Of a stretch of DNA of 64,000 nt, positions 46,176 to 58,256 are shown piece after piece. The DNA is taken from the NCBI GenBank assembly GCA_025917655.1, contig CP084616.1, forward strand, positions 248,001 through 312,000, written 5' to 3'. A program made the position numbers and the translations under genes. The notes below the pieces were generated by a model. It did not search any database. It was not told the origin of the DNA and saw only the letters and a list, made by a program, of their open reading frames with translations. The first letter of the stretch is position 1. The number at the start of each line of letters is the position of its first letter. This DNA comes from Chlorella sorokiniana (taxonomy: Eukaryota; Chlorophyta; Trebouxiophyceae; Chlorellales; Chlorellaceae).

Positions 46176-46879
46176 CGGCGCTGCCACGTATGCTGCCGCT
46201 CTGCCATGCACGTGCGCTGGACTTCCTTTCTAATGCTGTGCCTCTTCGATCAATGCTATGCACGCCTCTGCTGCGATGCATTGGATGTAATCAGCTGCTG
46301 CACGATAGCAGGTGCTGCTGCGGGTCCTGCTGCCCCGGGCATGAAACTGTGCATGGTGGTTGGGTTTTCAAATCATACGCATGCTATTGATTAGTGTGTG
46401 ACCGGACATTTCCATGTTTCCTAGCCTACTAAGAGCCAATTCTGCTGGTCGTATGCGCGCCAGCTGTGACGCACATCGGCAGAGGGCGGCACAGGGCGGG
46501 TGGAGCCCAACCACTGCTGCGCGGTGTCATTTGATGGGCCACGAAGCGTTCAGTGGCCCTCGGAACTGCTGTACGACGTAATGGGGACACACACGCGAGA
46601 TACATGCGCCTGGCGCACACTCCTCGCTGGCAATTGCTACCTCAACCCTGCCCAAAGGGCTTCCTCCCAAAAAAGAAAATCGAGTGTTTCTGTCTTCCTT
46701 TGCCTTCTTCCACTTGAACAGCATCGTATTGCGTGTTTCGGATCACGACTCTCTTCACCAGCCCACGTCTGGCTGCGGAAGTGCCGTGCCCCAGTTCTCC
46801 CCTGGCTTTAAAGGCTCCAAGTTCCATCCAATCGACTCAAAAAGCGATCCGTATAATCTGAGCGGCACTTACCGTCGCC
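46176..46879. other. SelU 3' end and RCC1 promoter region
   Basis: TGTAA at 46286-46290 is the likely polyadenylation signal of SelU, which would keep the SECIS in the mRNA. The rest shows no supported gene. Confidence 0.5.
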
Positions 46880-49800
46880 ATGAGGGGCTTGGCGAGGCGG
46901 AGAGCCTTTGGCTCGGCCAGTGTGCGGCGTAGCTTCAGCGTGGTGGCCTGGTGAGTGCCTACTGTCAGCATTCACCAACGTAGCTGGCAGTGCGAGAGGG
47001 CAGCGAGCGTCAGGCGGGGTCTGGTTCAGACACCCGCCCGCCGCCGCCCGCTGGCGCTCAGGATGCCCAGCCACGCCGCAAAATTTCTCGCGCTCTGCAG
47101 GGGCGCCAACACGGATGGTCAGTGCGGCGTGTCGTCCTACCTACCAGTACTGCTGCAGCCTCGAGAGGTGGAGGGGCTGGCGGGGCTGCCTGTGGAAGCG
47201 CTGGTGGCGGCCAAGTCGCACTCCGCAGCTGTGCTAGCCGGGCGGCGAGGCGCTGACCTGGGGCAGCGGCAGCGACGGCAGGCTCGGGCACGGCAGCACA
47301 GGTGGGCCTGCAGCTGAAGCCTGTGGCAAGGCCTTGAGGCGGGCGCCTCGCGCAGCCAACGCGCCGTTGCTGGGCCCTCGTCAGCTGCCGCCGCTGGGCT
47401 GCCGCTGGGCTGATGCTTGCCGCAGCACCCACGTCATGCTGCCGTCCCCTTCCGGCTTCCCTTCCCCCCTTCTCTGGGTGCTGCGCAGACAGCTGCTACG
47501 TGCCGCACTATGTGGAGTCACTGGCGGGGCGGGTGAGCGTGGTGGCGGCGGCGCTGGGGCGGCAGCACACGCTCTTCTTGGACGCAGCGGGCCAAGCGTG
47601 GGCCACGGGCGAGAACAAGGAGGGGCAGTGCGGGCTGGGCACGCCGCTGGAGGAGCTGGCCAGGCAGCAGCGGAAGCAGTACGAGGCGGGGGCGCAGGGC
47701 GGCTGGAGCCCCGCCGCCGCCGCCGGCCTCGCGGCCCCGAGCGGCGGCGGCGGCGGCGGCGCGCAGCGCGGCGGGCCGGGCGGCGCCGCGTCCGCCGCGC
47801 AGCAGCAGGCGTACGAGCAGCAGCAGTTTGCGCGCAGCGTGGAGTGGCACGCGCGGCACGGCTGGCAGGCAGCCAACCTGGTGCCGCTGGTGGAGCACGC
47901 CGGGCGCGCCGCTGAGCTGGAGGCGGCCACCGCCATGTGAGCCCCGCGTGCGGCGACGCTGCTCCCTTTGCCACGCTGCAACCCTGCTGCTGCCTGTGTG
48001 ACTGACGCACCTTCCCTGTTCTTGCGCCTGGGCGCTGCTCATCACCCCCAAAAGGGCGGGGCAGCAGCCGCCGCCACAGCGCTGGTGGCAAGGGGCAGGC
48101 AGCACGTCAGCACCAGAGGGAAGCTGCGGCGACCTCACTTCCTGCCTGCGTGAGCGGCGAGCGGTCCGCCATACTTCTGTACCGCTTACCCCTCCGCATC
48201 TGTACCGCCACCCTCCCTGCAGGTACACTTCGGACCTGCGCTCGCTCATGGCCCGCCAGAGCGCCTGGCAGCGCTTTGAGGCGGCCAGAGGCTCAGGTGT
48301 GGGGCTGTGGGGCCATGCAGGGAACCCGTGCTGCTCCTGCAGGCCGAGGAAGCTGCCGCAGCGCACCGCTGCACCGCCGAGAGCATGGTGTCTTTGACTG
48401 AGCGGCAGCGCTGAGCGACAGCGCCCATTTTACCGTTTACCCCTGGCTCGGTCGTGCCCTTCCGGCATGCACTCGCAGCAGCGGCTCCAATTTGACGACC
48501 AACCTGCCGCCCTTCTCGCCCGATTATCGCGCCGCCGCCCGCCCCCGCAGACGTGTCGATCCCTGGGCTGATGCCTGGCCAGATTGCGGCGCCGGTGCGG
48601 CTGGGCCGCGCGCGCCAGGGCCTCTTCTCCCCCGGGCTGCCCGAGCTGGCGGGGCTGGAGGCGGAGCGCATCGTGCAGGTGCCCGCCCACCTTCTCTGGT
48701 TGTATTACCCTGACTCTCGGTCCTCGACCGCTCCATCCATATGCCTCCTGGTCGCGGATACTGCCATGTGTGCTCAACTGCGTCACGTCAAGTCGCAGGA
48801 ACATCATCTCTTGCGCTTTCACACGCACGCTCAGTGCCTCGTCCCGCCCGCCGCTTTGTGCCTGTTTTCCTCCCTTGCGCCTGCCCGTAACCCCGCCCTG
48901 CTCTCTCCCGCCTGCTCCCTGCCCCCTCCCCCTGGCGCCTGCAGCTGGCGGCGGGGCGCTTCATGAGCGCTGCCGTCACAGCGGCGGGGGAGGTGTGGAC
49001 CTTGGCGGCGGCTTCAACGGGGAGCTGGGCAGCGGCGGCGGCGGCACCTGGTCCCCGCGCCCCCGCCGCGTCGGCGGCGCCCTCGCCCAGGTGTGCCCAG
49101 CCTGCTGGCTGCCGCGCTGATGGCATCAGGCTGCCATCCTTGCTGCGCTGCGCTGCCCGGGCGGCTCGCCGATCAGTGAGGGAGCCTTCTGTTGCGGCCG
49201 CGCTGGTCGGCGCCTAGCTGCACAAGCCCTGAGGCCGGTCTTTTGGACGCGAGAGCTGTTGCCCCTGCTTGAAACAGCACCACCTTCCTGTTCCGTCTGT
49301 ACCGCCCAGGTGCTGCGGGACAACGGCGGCGCCGTCAAGGTGGCTGCCGGCGGCGCCTTCTGCGTGGCGCTGACCCGCTCAGGTCGCGTGGTGCTCTGGG
49401 GCCAGCCCAGCGGCTCAGAAGCGCTGCGGGCGCGCCCGCCGCGACAGCAGCAGCAGCAGCAGCAGCAGGCATGTCGCGTGGGCACGGGCGGCGGCGCCGC
49501 CCGGGAGGGTGGCTGCCCCCGCGGCACGGGCAGCGCTGCAGCACCGGCAGCAGCAGCAGCAGCAGCAGCAGCAGCTTGGACAGCCCGATGGCAACAGCAG
49601 CAGCAGCACTGTCCTCGATAGCAGCAGCAGCAGCAGCAGCAGCATCGGTGCAGCCTTTGAGAGCAGCAGCGGCGGCAGCAGCGGCGCCAGCGGCAGCGGC
49701 GGGGAAGCCGAGGAGGAGGAGTTGGTCGGGCACCTGCGCATCCGCCGCCAGCCTGGCGCCCTGGTGGCGGAGCTGGTGGGGCTGCCGCCCATGACCGACG

Positions 49801-50743
49801 TCGCCGCCGGCTTCAGCCACCTCGCCATGACCGACGGCGCCAGCGTGTGGACTGTGGGCAGGTGGGGGTGGGGGTGGGGGGCGCGCGTGCGTGCGTGTGT
49901 GCGTGTGTGTGTGTGTGTGCGCGTGCGTGTTTGTGTGCGTGCGTTTGGGGGGGCGCGGGGGCAAAAGGGGGAGATGGGGCTGCATTGGTGGCCGTGAAAG
50001 GGATGTTGAAGTGTTGTCTCGTGTGCTGTTTTAGAGCACGCTGCGACCCCTTGCTTGAAGGACATGAGCGGGGTGGTTGCCTCATTCTTTCTCCGATGGC
50101 TCCTGTGATGGTTGCTGCAACTCGTCCTGCGCCGCTGTGCCTGCAGGCTGGGCCCCGGCGGCGGCGGCGGCGGCAGCCCTCCAGACCCCTCCTGGCTGCA
50201 GCCGCGCGCGCAATGCACCGCCCGACGACGGCATCGCCTCCCTGGCGGGCGGCGCCTTTGCGGCGGCGGCGGTCACCGGAGGCGGCGAGCTCCACCTGTG
50301 GGGCACGCTGCTGACGCGGGAGGGGGCGGCGGCGCTGCTGCAAAAGTCGGGTGCGTGGCGGCTGCATAGGCCCGCTTGCTGCCGGCCGGCACTTGCCGCA
50401 CCTGCATGCTTGCCGCGCTAGCTGAAGGCCGGCCAGGATTTCGAATCCTTGTGGCCCTTGAACGCATCCAGCTCCTCACAGCTGCCGTAGGCCGCCTCTT
50501 CCGCCGCGGAATCGCGAAGTGCTGAGGCTCCCCAACCCCGACCCGTCTTCTGCTTGCCTCCCCGTTGTAGCAGAGGACGAGGGCTTTGGGCACTGGGCCC
50601 ACAGCAGCACCTCCGACGCCGCCGCCACGCAGTGGAGCGGCTGGGAGGGGCTGGGCGGGCCGGAGCCGCGGCGCGTGCCGGGCCTGCACGGCGTGCAGCG
50701 GGTGGCGCTGGGCAGCCACCACGCGCTGGCGGTGGTGGCCTAG
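46880..50743 (+). CDS. RCC1-repeat protein with organelle presequence
   Basis: Seven-bladed RCC1 propeller type; plant relatives such as RUG3 act in mitochondria. Exon 1 (46880-46950) gives a presequence-like MRGLARRRAFGSASVRRSFS. After a phase-2 intron exon 2 (47101 on) reads GANTDGQCGV, then WGSGSDGRLGHGST. Later exons carry LGRQHTLFLDAAGQAWATGE, KEGQCGLG, SIPGLMPGQIAAPVRL, FMSAAVTAAGEVWT, FNGELGSGG, VKVAAGGAFCVALTRSGRVV, MTDVAAGFSHLAMTD, FAAAAVTGGGELHLWG and the end RVALGSHHALAVVA-stop at 50743. Long low-complexity inserts (Gly/Ala near 47700; Gln and Ser near 49440-49690) interrupt the blades. Several G-run slips occur, for example near 47240. Borders of the middle exons are approximate. 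Confidence 0.85.
49441..49690 (+). repeat. CAG/AGC repeat tracts in the RCC1 gene
   Basis: Three clusters of CAG or AGC triplets encode poly-Gln and poly-Ser in the reading frame between two propeller blades. They probably form a disordered loop and are likely length-polymorphic. Confidence 0.85.
49860..49960. repeat. GT-rich microsatellite in an RCC1 intron
   Basis: A run of GTGTGT/GCGTGC dinucleotides follows the donor after SVWTVGR. Similar GT or CA tracts sit in other introns of this window, for example near 19005 and 38820-38880. Confidence 0.8.
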
Positions 50744-51121
50744 CGTGGCTGTGCGGGCGTGCCGCTGCGGTGGCAGTTGGCAGTTCTCATGGCACCCCCG
50801 CACCTCGGAAAGCCACGCATCATGTTGACCACAGCCACCCATGATAGCCTCCACGCCTTCACGCTTGCCGGGCGCGACTTGCTGGCCCAATGTCATGGTT
50901 GCAATGCATTGAAGCAACAGCTGTCTTGTTCTGTTATCAGTGGCCGAGTGATGGTAGCCTTGGTGGTTGATGGTGAATATGTAGAGGATCAAGCTCGCAA
51001 CAGCGCTGCTGTGAGCGCGCCATGCACAGCACGTGGTAGTGTCCTACTTTAATCGTGTTTCCGGAACATCGATGGACCTGAAGGAAGAGCTACTGTATAC
51101 TAACGGCCGATGGGGTGCAGA
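50744..51121. other. Intergenic between RCC1 and ankyrin genes
   Basis: No supported gene or motif; expected to hold the 3' UTR of the first and the promoter of the second. Confidence 0.4.
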
Positions 51122-54100
51122 ATGGACGGCATCGGCGACCAGGTGGGCATCTTGGAATGAACTGGCACGCATCGGGAGGCTGCATGCTAGTTCTGCATGG
51201 CAACGGCGACAACAGTGCATCTTGCGCATGTGTGCAAGTGTTCTTAAGTTCCGGCACTGCAAGAGGACGTGCGCAATGTGTGGTTTCGTTTGTGCCTGCA
51301 GGCCACTTTGTTTCAGGCTGTGGTCAAGCCTGACAAGTTCACGTGTTTGGCAGCGGTCTATGCGTGCCTGGCAGCAGCACAGGAAGTCAATGCCCAGGAC
51401 AGCCGCAAGCGCACAGCTCTGCACGTGGCGGCTGAACTCAACCCAAACGCAGGCGCTGGGCAAGCAGCCACCCAGGCCTTGTTGGCGGCTGGAGCAGAGC
51501 TGGAGGCGCGTGGGGAACATGGCGAGACAGCACTGCACAGAGCTGCCAAGAACAGAAGCGCAGAAGCTGCAGCGGCAGCAATTAAGGCCCTGGTGACTGC
51601 TGGCGCAGATGTGGAGACGGCCGACAAGCACGGCTCGACAGCCCTGCACTGGGCTGCTAAGAACAGCAGCGCGGAGGCAGCAGCGGTAGCCATCAAGGCC
51701 CTTGCTGCCGCCGGCGCAGATATGAGGCGGCGCGACAAGGATTGCGGAACAGCGCTGCACCTGGCTGCAAAAAACTACCATGAGGAGGCAGCAGCAGCAG
51801 CAATAAATGCGCTAGTGGCGGCTGGCGCAGATGTGCGAGCGTGCTGCATGGATGGCGGGACAGCCTTGCACTGGGCTGCTAAAAACGGCTGCGCAGAGGC
51901 TGCGACCGCAGCAATCCAGGCCCTGTTGGCAGCTGCAGCAGATGTTGGGGCAATTGACGACGATGGCGCGGCAGCCTTGCACTGGGCTGCCAAGAACGGC
52001 AGCGCAGAGGCGGCAGCGGCAGCGATCAGGGCCCTGATGACTGCTGGTGCAGATTATTGTGCGGACGACAAGGATGGCGCGACAGCCTTGCACTGGGCTG
52101 CCAAGAACAGAAGCGCAGAGGCAGCGGCGGCAGCAATCAAGGCCCTGGTGACTGCTGGTGCAGATTATTGTGCGGACGACAAGGATGGCGCGACAGCCTT
52201 GCACTGGGCTGCCAAGAACAGAAGCGCAGAGGCTGCAGCCACAGCAATCCAGGCCCTGTTGGCTGCTGGCGTAGGTGTTCGGACAGGCGACGAGAATGGC
52301 GAGACAGCCTTGCACTGTGCTGCTAAAAACGGCAGCGCGGAGGCTGCTGTGGCAGCAATCAAGGCTCTGTTGGCAGCTGGCGCAGATGTACAGGCGCACG
52401 ACACGCATGGCTCGACAGCCTTGCACTTGGCTGTCCAGAATGCCGACGACGGGGCTGTCGGCGTCGAGGCTGCTGTGGCAGCAATCAAGGCCCTGGTAGC
52501 GGGTGGCGCAGATGTGGAGGCGGTCGACATAGATGGCGAGACAGCCCTGCACTTGGCTGTTAAATCGAAGGTTGCTGCGGCGCTGATCAAGGCCCTGGTG
52601 GAGGCTGGAGCAGATGTTGGGGCGCGCTTCGAGGAAAATTGGACAGTCTTGCACATGGCGGCTCGCAACGAATCTGCAGAGGCTGCAGCAGCAGCGATCA
52701 AGGCCCTGGCAGAGGCTGGAGCAGATGTGGAGGCGATTGACAAGGATGGCAGGACAGCCTTTGAATGGGCTACAGAGAACTTCAGCAACGAGGCTGCAGT
52801 GGCAGCGATTATGGCCCTGTTGGCTGCTGGCGCAAAACTGAGGGCGCGCAGCAACATGGGGAGGACAGCCTTGCACCGGGCTGCCAATAACAGCTGTGCG
52901 GAGGCTGCAGCGGCAGCAATAAAAGCCCTGGTGGCGGCTGGCGCAGATGTGGGGGCTGTCGATAAGGATGGCGGGACAGCCCTGCACTGGGCTGCCAGGA
53001 ACGGCAGCGCGGATGCTGCAGCGGCAGCAATAAAAGCTTTGGTGGAGGCTGGCGCAGATGTGGGGGCAGTCGATATTGATGGCGAGACAGCCTTGCACTG
53101 GGCTGCCAAAAACTGGAGCGCGGAGGCGGCAGTGGCAGCCATGAAGGCCCTTGCTGCCGCCGGCGCAGATATGGGGCGGTGCGACAAGGATGGCGGAACA
53201 GCCCTGCACTGGGCTGCCAGAAACAACGCACAGGCAGCAGCGGCACTGATCAAGGCCCTGGCGGAGGCCGGAGCAGATTTGGGGGCGCATCGCTGATGGG
53301 CGTACACCCTTGCACTGGGCTGCCCTGAACGACAGCGTCTGGGCTGCAGCGACAGCAATCAAGGCCCTGCTTGCTGCTGGAGCAGATGTTGGGGCAATCG
53401 ACGAGGAAGGCGCGACATCCTTGCACTGGGCTGCCAAGAACGGCAGTGCAGAGGCTGCAGTGGCAGCGATCAGGGCTCTGGTGGCGGCTGGAGCAGATGT
53501 GGGGGCAGTCGATAAGCATGACGAGACAGCCCTGCACTGGGCAGCTTGCAACTCATCTGCTGAGGCCGCTGACGCAGCAATCAACGCCCTGGTGGAGGCT
53601 GGCGCATATTTGGGCGCGCGCAGTAACAGGGGGTGGACGGCCCTGCACTTGGCAGCTGAGAACTGCAGTTGCAAGGCTGCTGTAGCAGCAATCGAGGCTC
53701 TGTTGGCAGCTGGCGCAGATGTTGAGGCAATCGACGAGGATGGCAAGACAGCCCTGCATTGGGCTGCTAAGAACAGCAACGCAGAGGCGGCAGCGGCAGC
53801 CATAAAGGCCCTTGCTGCCGCCGGTGCAGATATGGGGCGGCGTGACAAGGATGGCGGAACAGCCCTGCACTCGGGCGCTTTCAGAACGCCTGCAGAGGCT
53901 GCAGTGGCAATGATCAGGGCCCTGATGGAGGCTGGAGCAGATGTGCGGGCGGTTTGTAAGGATGGCGGGACAGCCTTGCATTGGGCTGCCCAGAACGCCG
54001 GCGGCGAGGCAGCGGCGGCAGCAATCAAGGCCCTGGTGGCTGCTGGAGCAGATATGGCGCTGTGCGACAAGGATGGCGAGGCAGCCTTGCACTGGGCAGC

Positions 54101-54532
54101 TTGCAACACATCTGCGCAGGCTGCAGCGGCAGCGATCAAGGCCCTGGTGACTGCTGGCGCAGATGCCAGGGCGCGCAGCAACAGGGGTTGCACAGCCTTG
54201 CACCGGGCTGCCAAGAATAACTGCGCGGAGGCTGCAGCGGCAGCAATCAAGGCCCTGGTAGCGGCTGGCGCAGATGTGGAGGCGGTCGACAAGCGTGGCT
54301 TGACAGCCCTGCATTGGGCTGCCAAGAACAGCAGTGTGGAGGCAGCAGCGGCAGCGACCAAGGCCCTGGCGGAAACTGGAGCACCGTGGGGCTGTGCAAC
54401 AAGCGTGGCTTGACAGCCCTGCAATCGGCTGCTGGGGCATGCCAGTTGCGCAACTGGCTAAATTGGGCCCCTCTGGCCTGCCCTGGGTGTCACGGATGTA
54501 CTGAGGGGAAGCTTCTCGTCTCTCTTCCTTGA
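51122..54532 (+). CDS. Large ankyrin-repeat protein
   Basis: Exon 1 (51122-51142) encodes MDGIGDQ; a 159-base intron joins in phase to exon 2 at 51302 (ATLFQAVVKPDKFTCLAAVY). Then about 27 ankyrin units of 37 residues run almost without break, each like AGADVGAVDKDGGTALHWAA followed by KNGSAEAAAAAIKALV. The unit is longer than the usual 33 because the helix-helix turn carries four extra residues. Neighbouring units are nearly identical in DNA (for example 52051-52130 versus 52162-52241), showing recent expansion. One slip near 53293 and one near 54390 must be bridged; after the second the end is SAAGACQLRNWLNWAPLACP and a stop at 54532. No other domain is visible. Probable protein-binding scaffold, partner unknown. 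Confidence 0.85.
51400..54420 (+). repeat. 111-bp tandem repeat array coding ankyrin units
   Basis: The DNA repeats with a 111-base period about 27 times. Conserved words such as GACAGCCTTGCACTGGGCTG recur in most units. Homogeneity is highest around 52020-52240, indicating unequal crossing-over or gene conversion. Confidence 0.9.
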
Positions 54533-55125
54533 GTTTCACTGTTGCGATTCATCATCGTTTAACACTGGCAACCCGTCATCTGGCCTGACATGCTTGGCCA
54601 AGCTGAGTGTGCGGCGGTGCCGAGTGCGTCTGCCCTGTGCCAGCTGGAACCCGAGGGCGGCAGGTGGGGACGGTCAGAGGCACACCACACCAAACACGTG
54701 GGCAGGCATGCATTGATGCGCGTTCGAACCGCTGCGTTACCTGGGCATGCTCTACTGCAGCTTCTAGAGTGGCATTTGACCAGCAACGTGAGCAGAGCAG
54801 GCCCTTTGACCAGCGCGGCGGTCCGAGGCATGGCGGCACATGCCGTGCTCTCTGCCGCGGCCGACCGAGAGTGGCTGGGAATCGAGGCTAACCTGACGGT
54901 AATATGCTTGGGTTGTCACACATAACAAGATGCCGGCAATCGCGCTTAAGCGCCCAGTCACAGGTGCCGGCGCGCCCCGCGGCGGGCGCCACGAGGCACC
55001 ACTCTGCCAATTCCGCTAGAGGACACTCCATGACATGCTCAACCACTTCTCAATGGCTTTCAAATGATCGAGCTTCGTTTCAGGGCGCATTCCATCTCTC
55101 GATCACTGCGGGGTTCTAGTCGGGG
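54533..55125. other. Intergenic between ankyrin and snurportin genes
   Basis: An open frame at about 54591-54925 has no recognisable motif and is not supported as a gene. Promoter of the snurportin gene expected. Confidence 0.4.
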
Positions 55126-58100
55126 ATGGAGCGCAACGTGAAACAGCTACAAACATCTTACCAGGAGCGTCGCAGGGCAGCAGCACTAGAGAAGCAGAAG
55201 AATGCGCGCAAACAGCTCACCGACCGCGCCAGGAAGCTTGCTCTGGACACAGCGGACGGCGAAGAGAGTCAAGAGGGGTCGCAGCAGGTGATTGCACATC
55301 CCGCATGCATCTCAGCAAGCAGCGGGCCGCAGCTGAGAGCAGCCGTTGGTTGCCGCCCGGCGTCGCGTCTGCTTGTTCCTTTTCTGCGACATCAGCCTCT
55401 CTCCCTCTGATCCTCGCAGCCCCAGGATGCAGAAACGTTACAGGACAGCAGCTCCAGCCCCTTGTCGCCAGAAGTCGACATGGCCGGCAACAGCAGGCGT
55501 GCAGGCGGCAGCAGGCGGTCGCCGGGCGGCGCCGCCCAGCGGCGGCGCCACTACGCAGCGCAGCTGACGCAGCCCGAGTGGCTGATAGACGTGCCGCCAG
55601 ACTTAGGGAGCGACTGGTGAGAAAGGAGCACTGGAGAGAAGGTGTCTCTTCGTTGTATAGTTCACCTCACTGTGCCTGATTGTGAGCATGAAGGGGAGAG
55701 CTGTTGATGCTCCTGCTCATGATCCAGGTCCCCTTTGCCCCCCCCTCCCCCCCAAAAAACAACTTTTGGTATCAGGTATGTGCTTCCCCGCCCCGAGGGC
55801 CAGCGCTGCCTGGTCATCGCCGCCCGCGGCATCACCGCCGCCCGCAGCCGCAGCGGCGCGCTGCTCGAGCGCTTTGCGTCGCTGCTGCCGGGTGGCGGGC
55901 CGGGGCAGCGCAGCCGCGAGGAGGACTTTTGCATCCTGGACTGCGTCTACCACGAACCAGACCAGACGTACTACATCCTGGGTGCGGCTGCTGCTGCTGC
56001 TGCTTCTCTGGATCGGCTGCAAGCAAGCGGGTCCCCGGTTGCCTGCTGTTCATCGGGCGGCTGGCATGCCTGCCTGCTGCCTTGCACCCGACTCACAGCC
56101 AATGACACCTGGGAGCGTGACCCGGCTTCCCTGCCTCCGAGGCGCTCGTGGCAGCCTGCCCGGAGGCGCAGCAGTGCGGTGCTGCAAGGAGTGCCTCGCT
56201 CCCCTCGTTTGCCCTCGTGGATCCCGTCATCCAAACGGTGATTCAATGTTTTTCACAAAGAGCGCTTCTGTTCTTCCCCGCTGCAGACCTCATGTGCTGG
56301 AAGGGCTACAGCCTGTACGATTGCTCCGCCGAGTTCAGGCTGTACTGGGTGCAGAGCAAGCTGGCTGAGAGCGGCGCCACTGAGGCACACGTGACGCTCG
56401 TGCACAGCGCGCGCAGCGGCGGCGGCGGCAGCAGCTCAGGGGCTGGGGATGATGGGGCCATGCAGCTGGAGCAGCAGCCGGCGCAGCCGGCGCAGCAGCA
56501 GCAGCAGCAGCAGCAGACGCGGCGCTTCCTGCCGCTGCCGGCCTATCGATGTACGCCTGGCGGGCTGCACATGGCGCACAGCCACCCCGTCAGGTGTGGG
56601 CTGGCGGCAGCGCTGCTGCTGCGCTCGCTGCCGTGAGCGGTCATCAACAGGGCCTTGCTTGTGCCCTCGAGTCTGCTGCATTGCCCGCTGCCCAGCCCTG
56701 GCACTCGCTTTGCTGGGCCGGTTACAAGCGGCGCTGGCTGCTACGTGCTGACCGCGCTTCCGCTTTTCAACGCACGCGGCCCCTCACGGCACGAATTGCT
56801 GCCCTGCGCCTTCCTTGCAGCTTCCAGCGGGACGGCCTGCTGCTGCTGCACAAGGAGGCGCGGTACAGCCCCGGGCAGACCCCGCTGGCGCTGCTGTGGA
56901 AGGATGCCGCCAGCAGCCGCTACCTGGTAGACACAGACGCCGCAGGTGCTGCGCAGCCGCCCGGCAGCTGTCCGGGGGCTGAGCAAGATGCATGGGGGCT
57001 TGTGGAAGACCTGCAGTGTTCTTCGCCATGCCAGCATCCTTGCCGCCCAGCCACCCTCTGCTGGTCCGCTGCTGTGCCTTCTGCTGCCGGGCGGTGGGCC
57101 ATGGGGCAACCATGTTCACACGAGATGCCGCCGATGGCATGGCGCGCTGAAAGCAGGGCCACCCCACCCTGCACCCTGCAGGCGTGCCGCTGGCCCAGCA
57201 GGCGGCGGTGCTGGAGTTTCGCATGGACCGCACGGTGGCGACGGCGGACGAGCCGCCGGTGCCGCTGGGGCGCATGCCGGAGGCCTTTGTGGCGCAGCTG
57301 GGGTGCGGCGGGCGGGCAGGGGGCCTCGCGTTTGGTCGGGCCGAGCCTTTTTTTGCGCGCTCAGCCCTCACCCCCTGCTTGTTGGGGAGAACGGTGCCGC
57401 TGCTCTCGTGCAGCAGATGGGGCGGTGGCCACCGGGGCTGCAAGGCAGAACAGCTGCAGGGTTATAATGGGCAGCCTCTTGCTGTTTCAGCGGCAGCTGC
57501 GCACCACGACAGCCACCCCTATGAAAGAAAGTGCGGCGGGCAATAACCAGCGGGCGGTGCCCAGCTGGGGTGTGGGCTTCCCTGGGAGGCTCCTGAGGCG
57601 GCCAGTCCCCGTGCGCCGCTGCCCACCGCAGGGACCGGCTGCGCCCGGCAAGCTGCTGCGGTTTGGGATCGGGCCCGGCGGCATCGCCTTCCAGGACGGC
57701 CAGCCGGTGGGGGATGTGTGGGTGCATGGTGGTGTGTACGTGTGTGTGGGTGTGTGGGTGGGGCGGGGGAGGGCAAGCTGCTGGGGGTAAAGACGGGGTA
57801 AGGGACGGGGGTAAGGCTGGCTTGGCGCGCTGCGCTGCAGGCTGGTCAGTACCTGTGCACACATAACTGTGAGGAGCACGCCCTGCCGCCTCCCTTTCGC
57901 TTTCAGTGTACCGCTGTACTGCTGTTGTACTGCTGCACAGCCACTCCTCCAGCCCGGTGTCTGTGCCCCCCTGCCGCCTCCCGCAGGTCGGCGCCGACCT
58001 CCACTTTGCCGGCCCCGCCAACCAGCGCCGCGGCCGAGCCGACACCCTCTCCAAAATCGTGTTCCAGCACCTCGCCCGCACCGCCCCCATCACCCTGGAG

Positions 58101-58256
58101 CAGCTGCTGGCGGCCGCCGCAGCTTCCGCGCCCCCGGAGGACGCCAGCGGCGGCGGCGGCGGCGGCGCCAGCATGAGCGTGGCGTCGGGGCACGGCGGCA
58201 GCAGCATGATGGCTTCAGAGGCGGCGGAGACGGACGGCATCGAGGTGGACTCCTAG
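55126..58256 (+). CDS. SNUPN: Snurportin-1 (m3G-cap snRNP import adaptor)
   Basis: Binds the trimethylguanosine cap of spliceosomal snRNPs and hands them to importin-beta. Exons: 55126-55287, 55420-55616, 55776-55981, 56287-56593, 56821-56945, 57182-57302, 57632-57706, 57987-58256; about 487 residues. The N-terminal IBB-like helix reads YQERRRAAALEKQKNARKQL. The cap-binding domain shows QLTQPEWLIDVPPDLGSDWY, VLPRPEGQRCLVIAARGITA, SRSGALLERFASLLPGG, FCILDCVYHEPDQTYYIL, MCWKGYSLYDCSAEFRLYW, RDGLLLLHKEARYSPGQTPL and the end block VGADLHFAGPANQRRGRADT. The Trp and Tyr/Phe positions that sandwich the cap in human snurportin appear kept. A poly-Gln tract (56487-56517) and an acidic Gly/Ser tail are algal additions. 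One slip near 57644-57648. Confidence 0.95.

Noticed and set aside
53290-53300. In-frame TGA in the ankyrin gene as a second selenocysteine codon
   Set aside because: There is no redox motif, and the repeat continues in another frame directly after it, so a one-base length error explains it.
51812-54424. 870-codon open frame on the minus strand opposite the ankyrin array
   Set aside because: It mirrors the 111-base repeats and has repetitive Cys/Gly composition; the plus strand gives canonical ankyrin units with an in-phase first exon.
54591-54925. Possible small gene after the ankyrin gene
   Set aside because: No motif, no splice-supported extension and no sign of conservation; left as intergenic.
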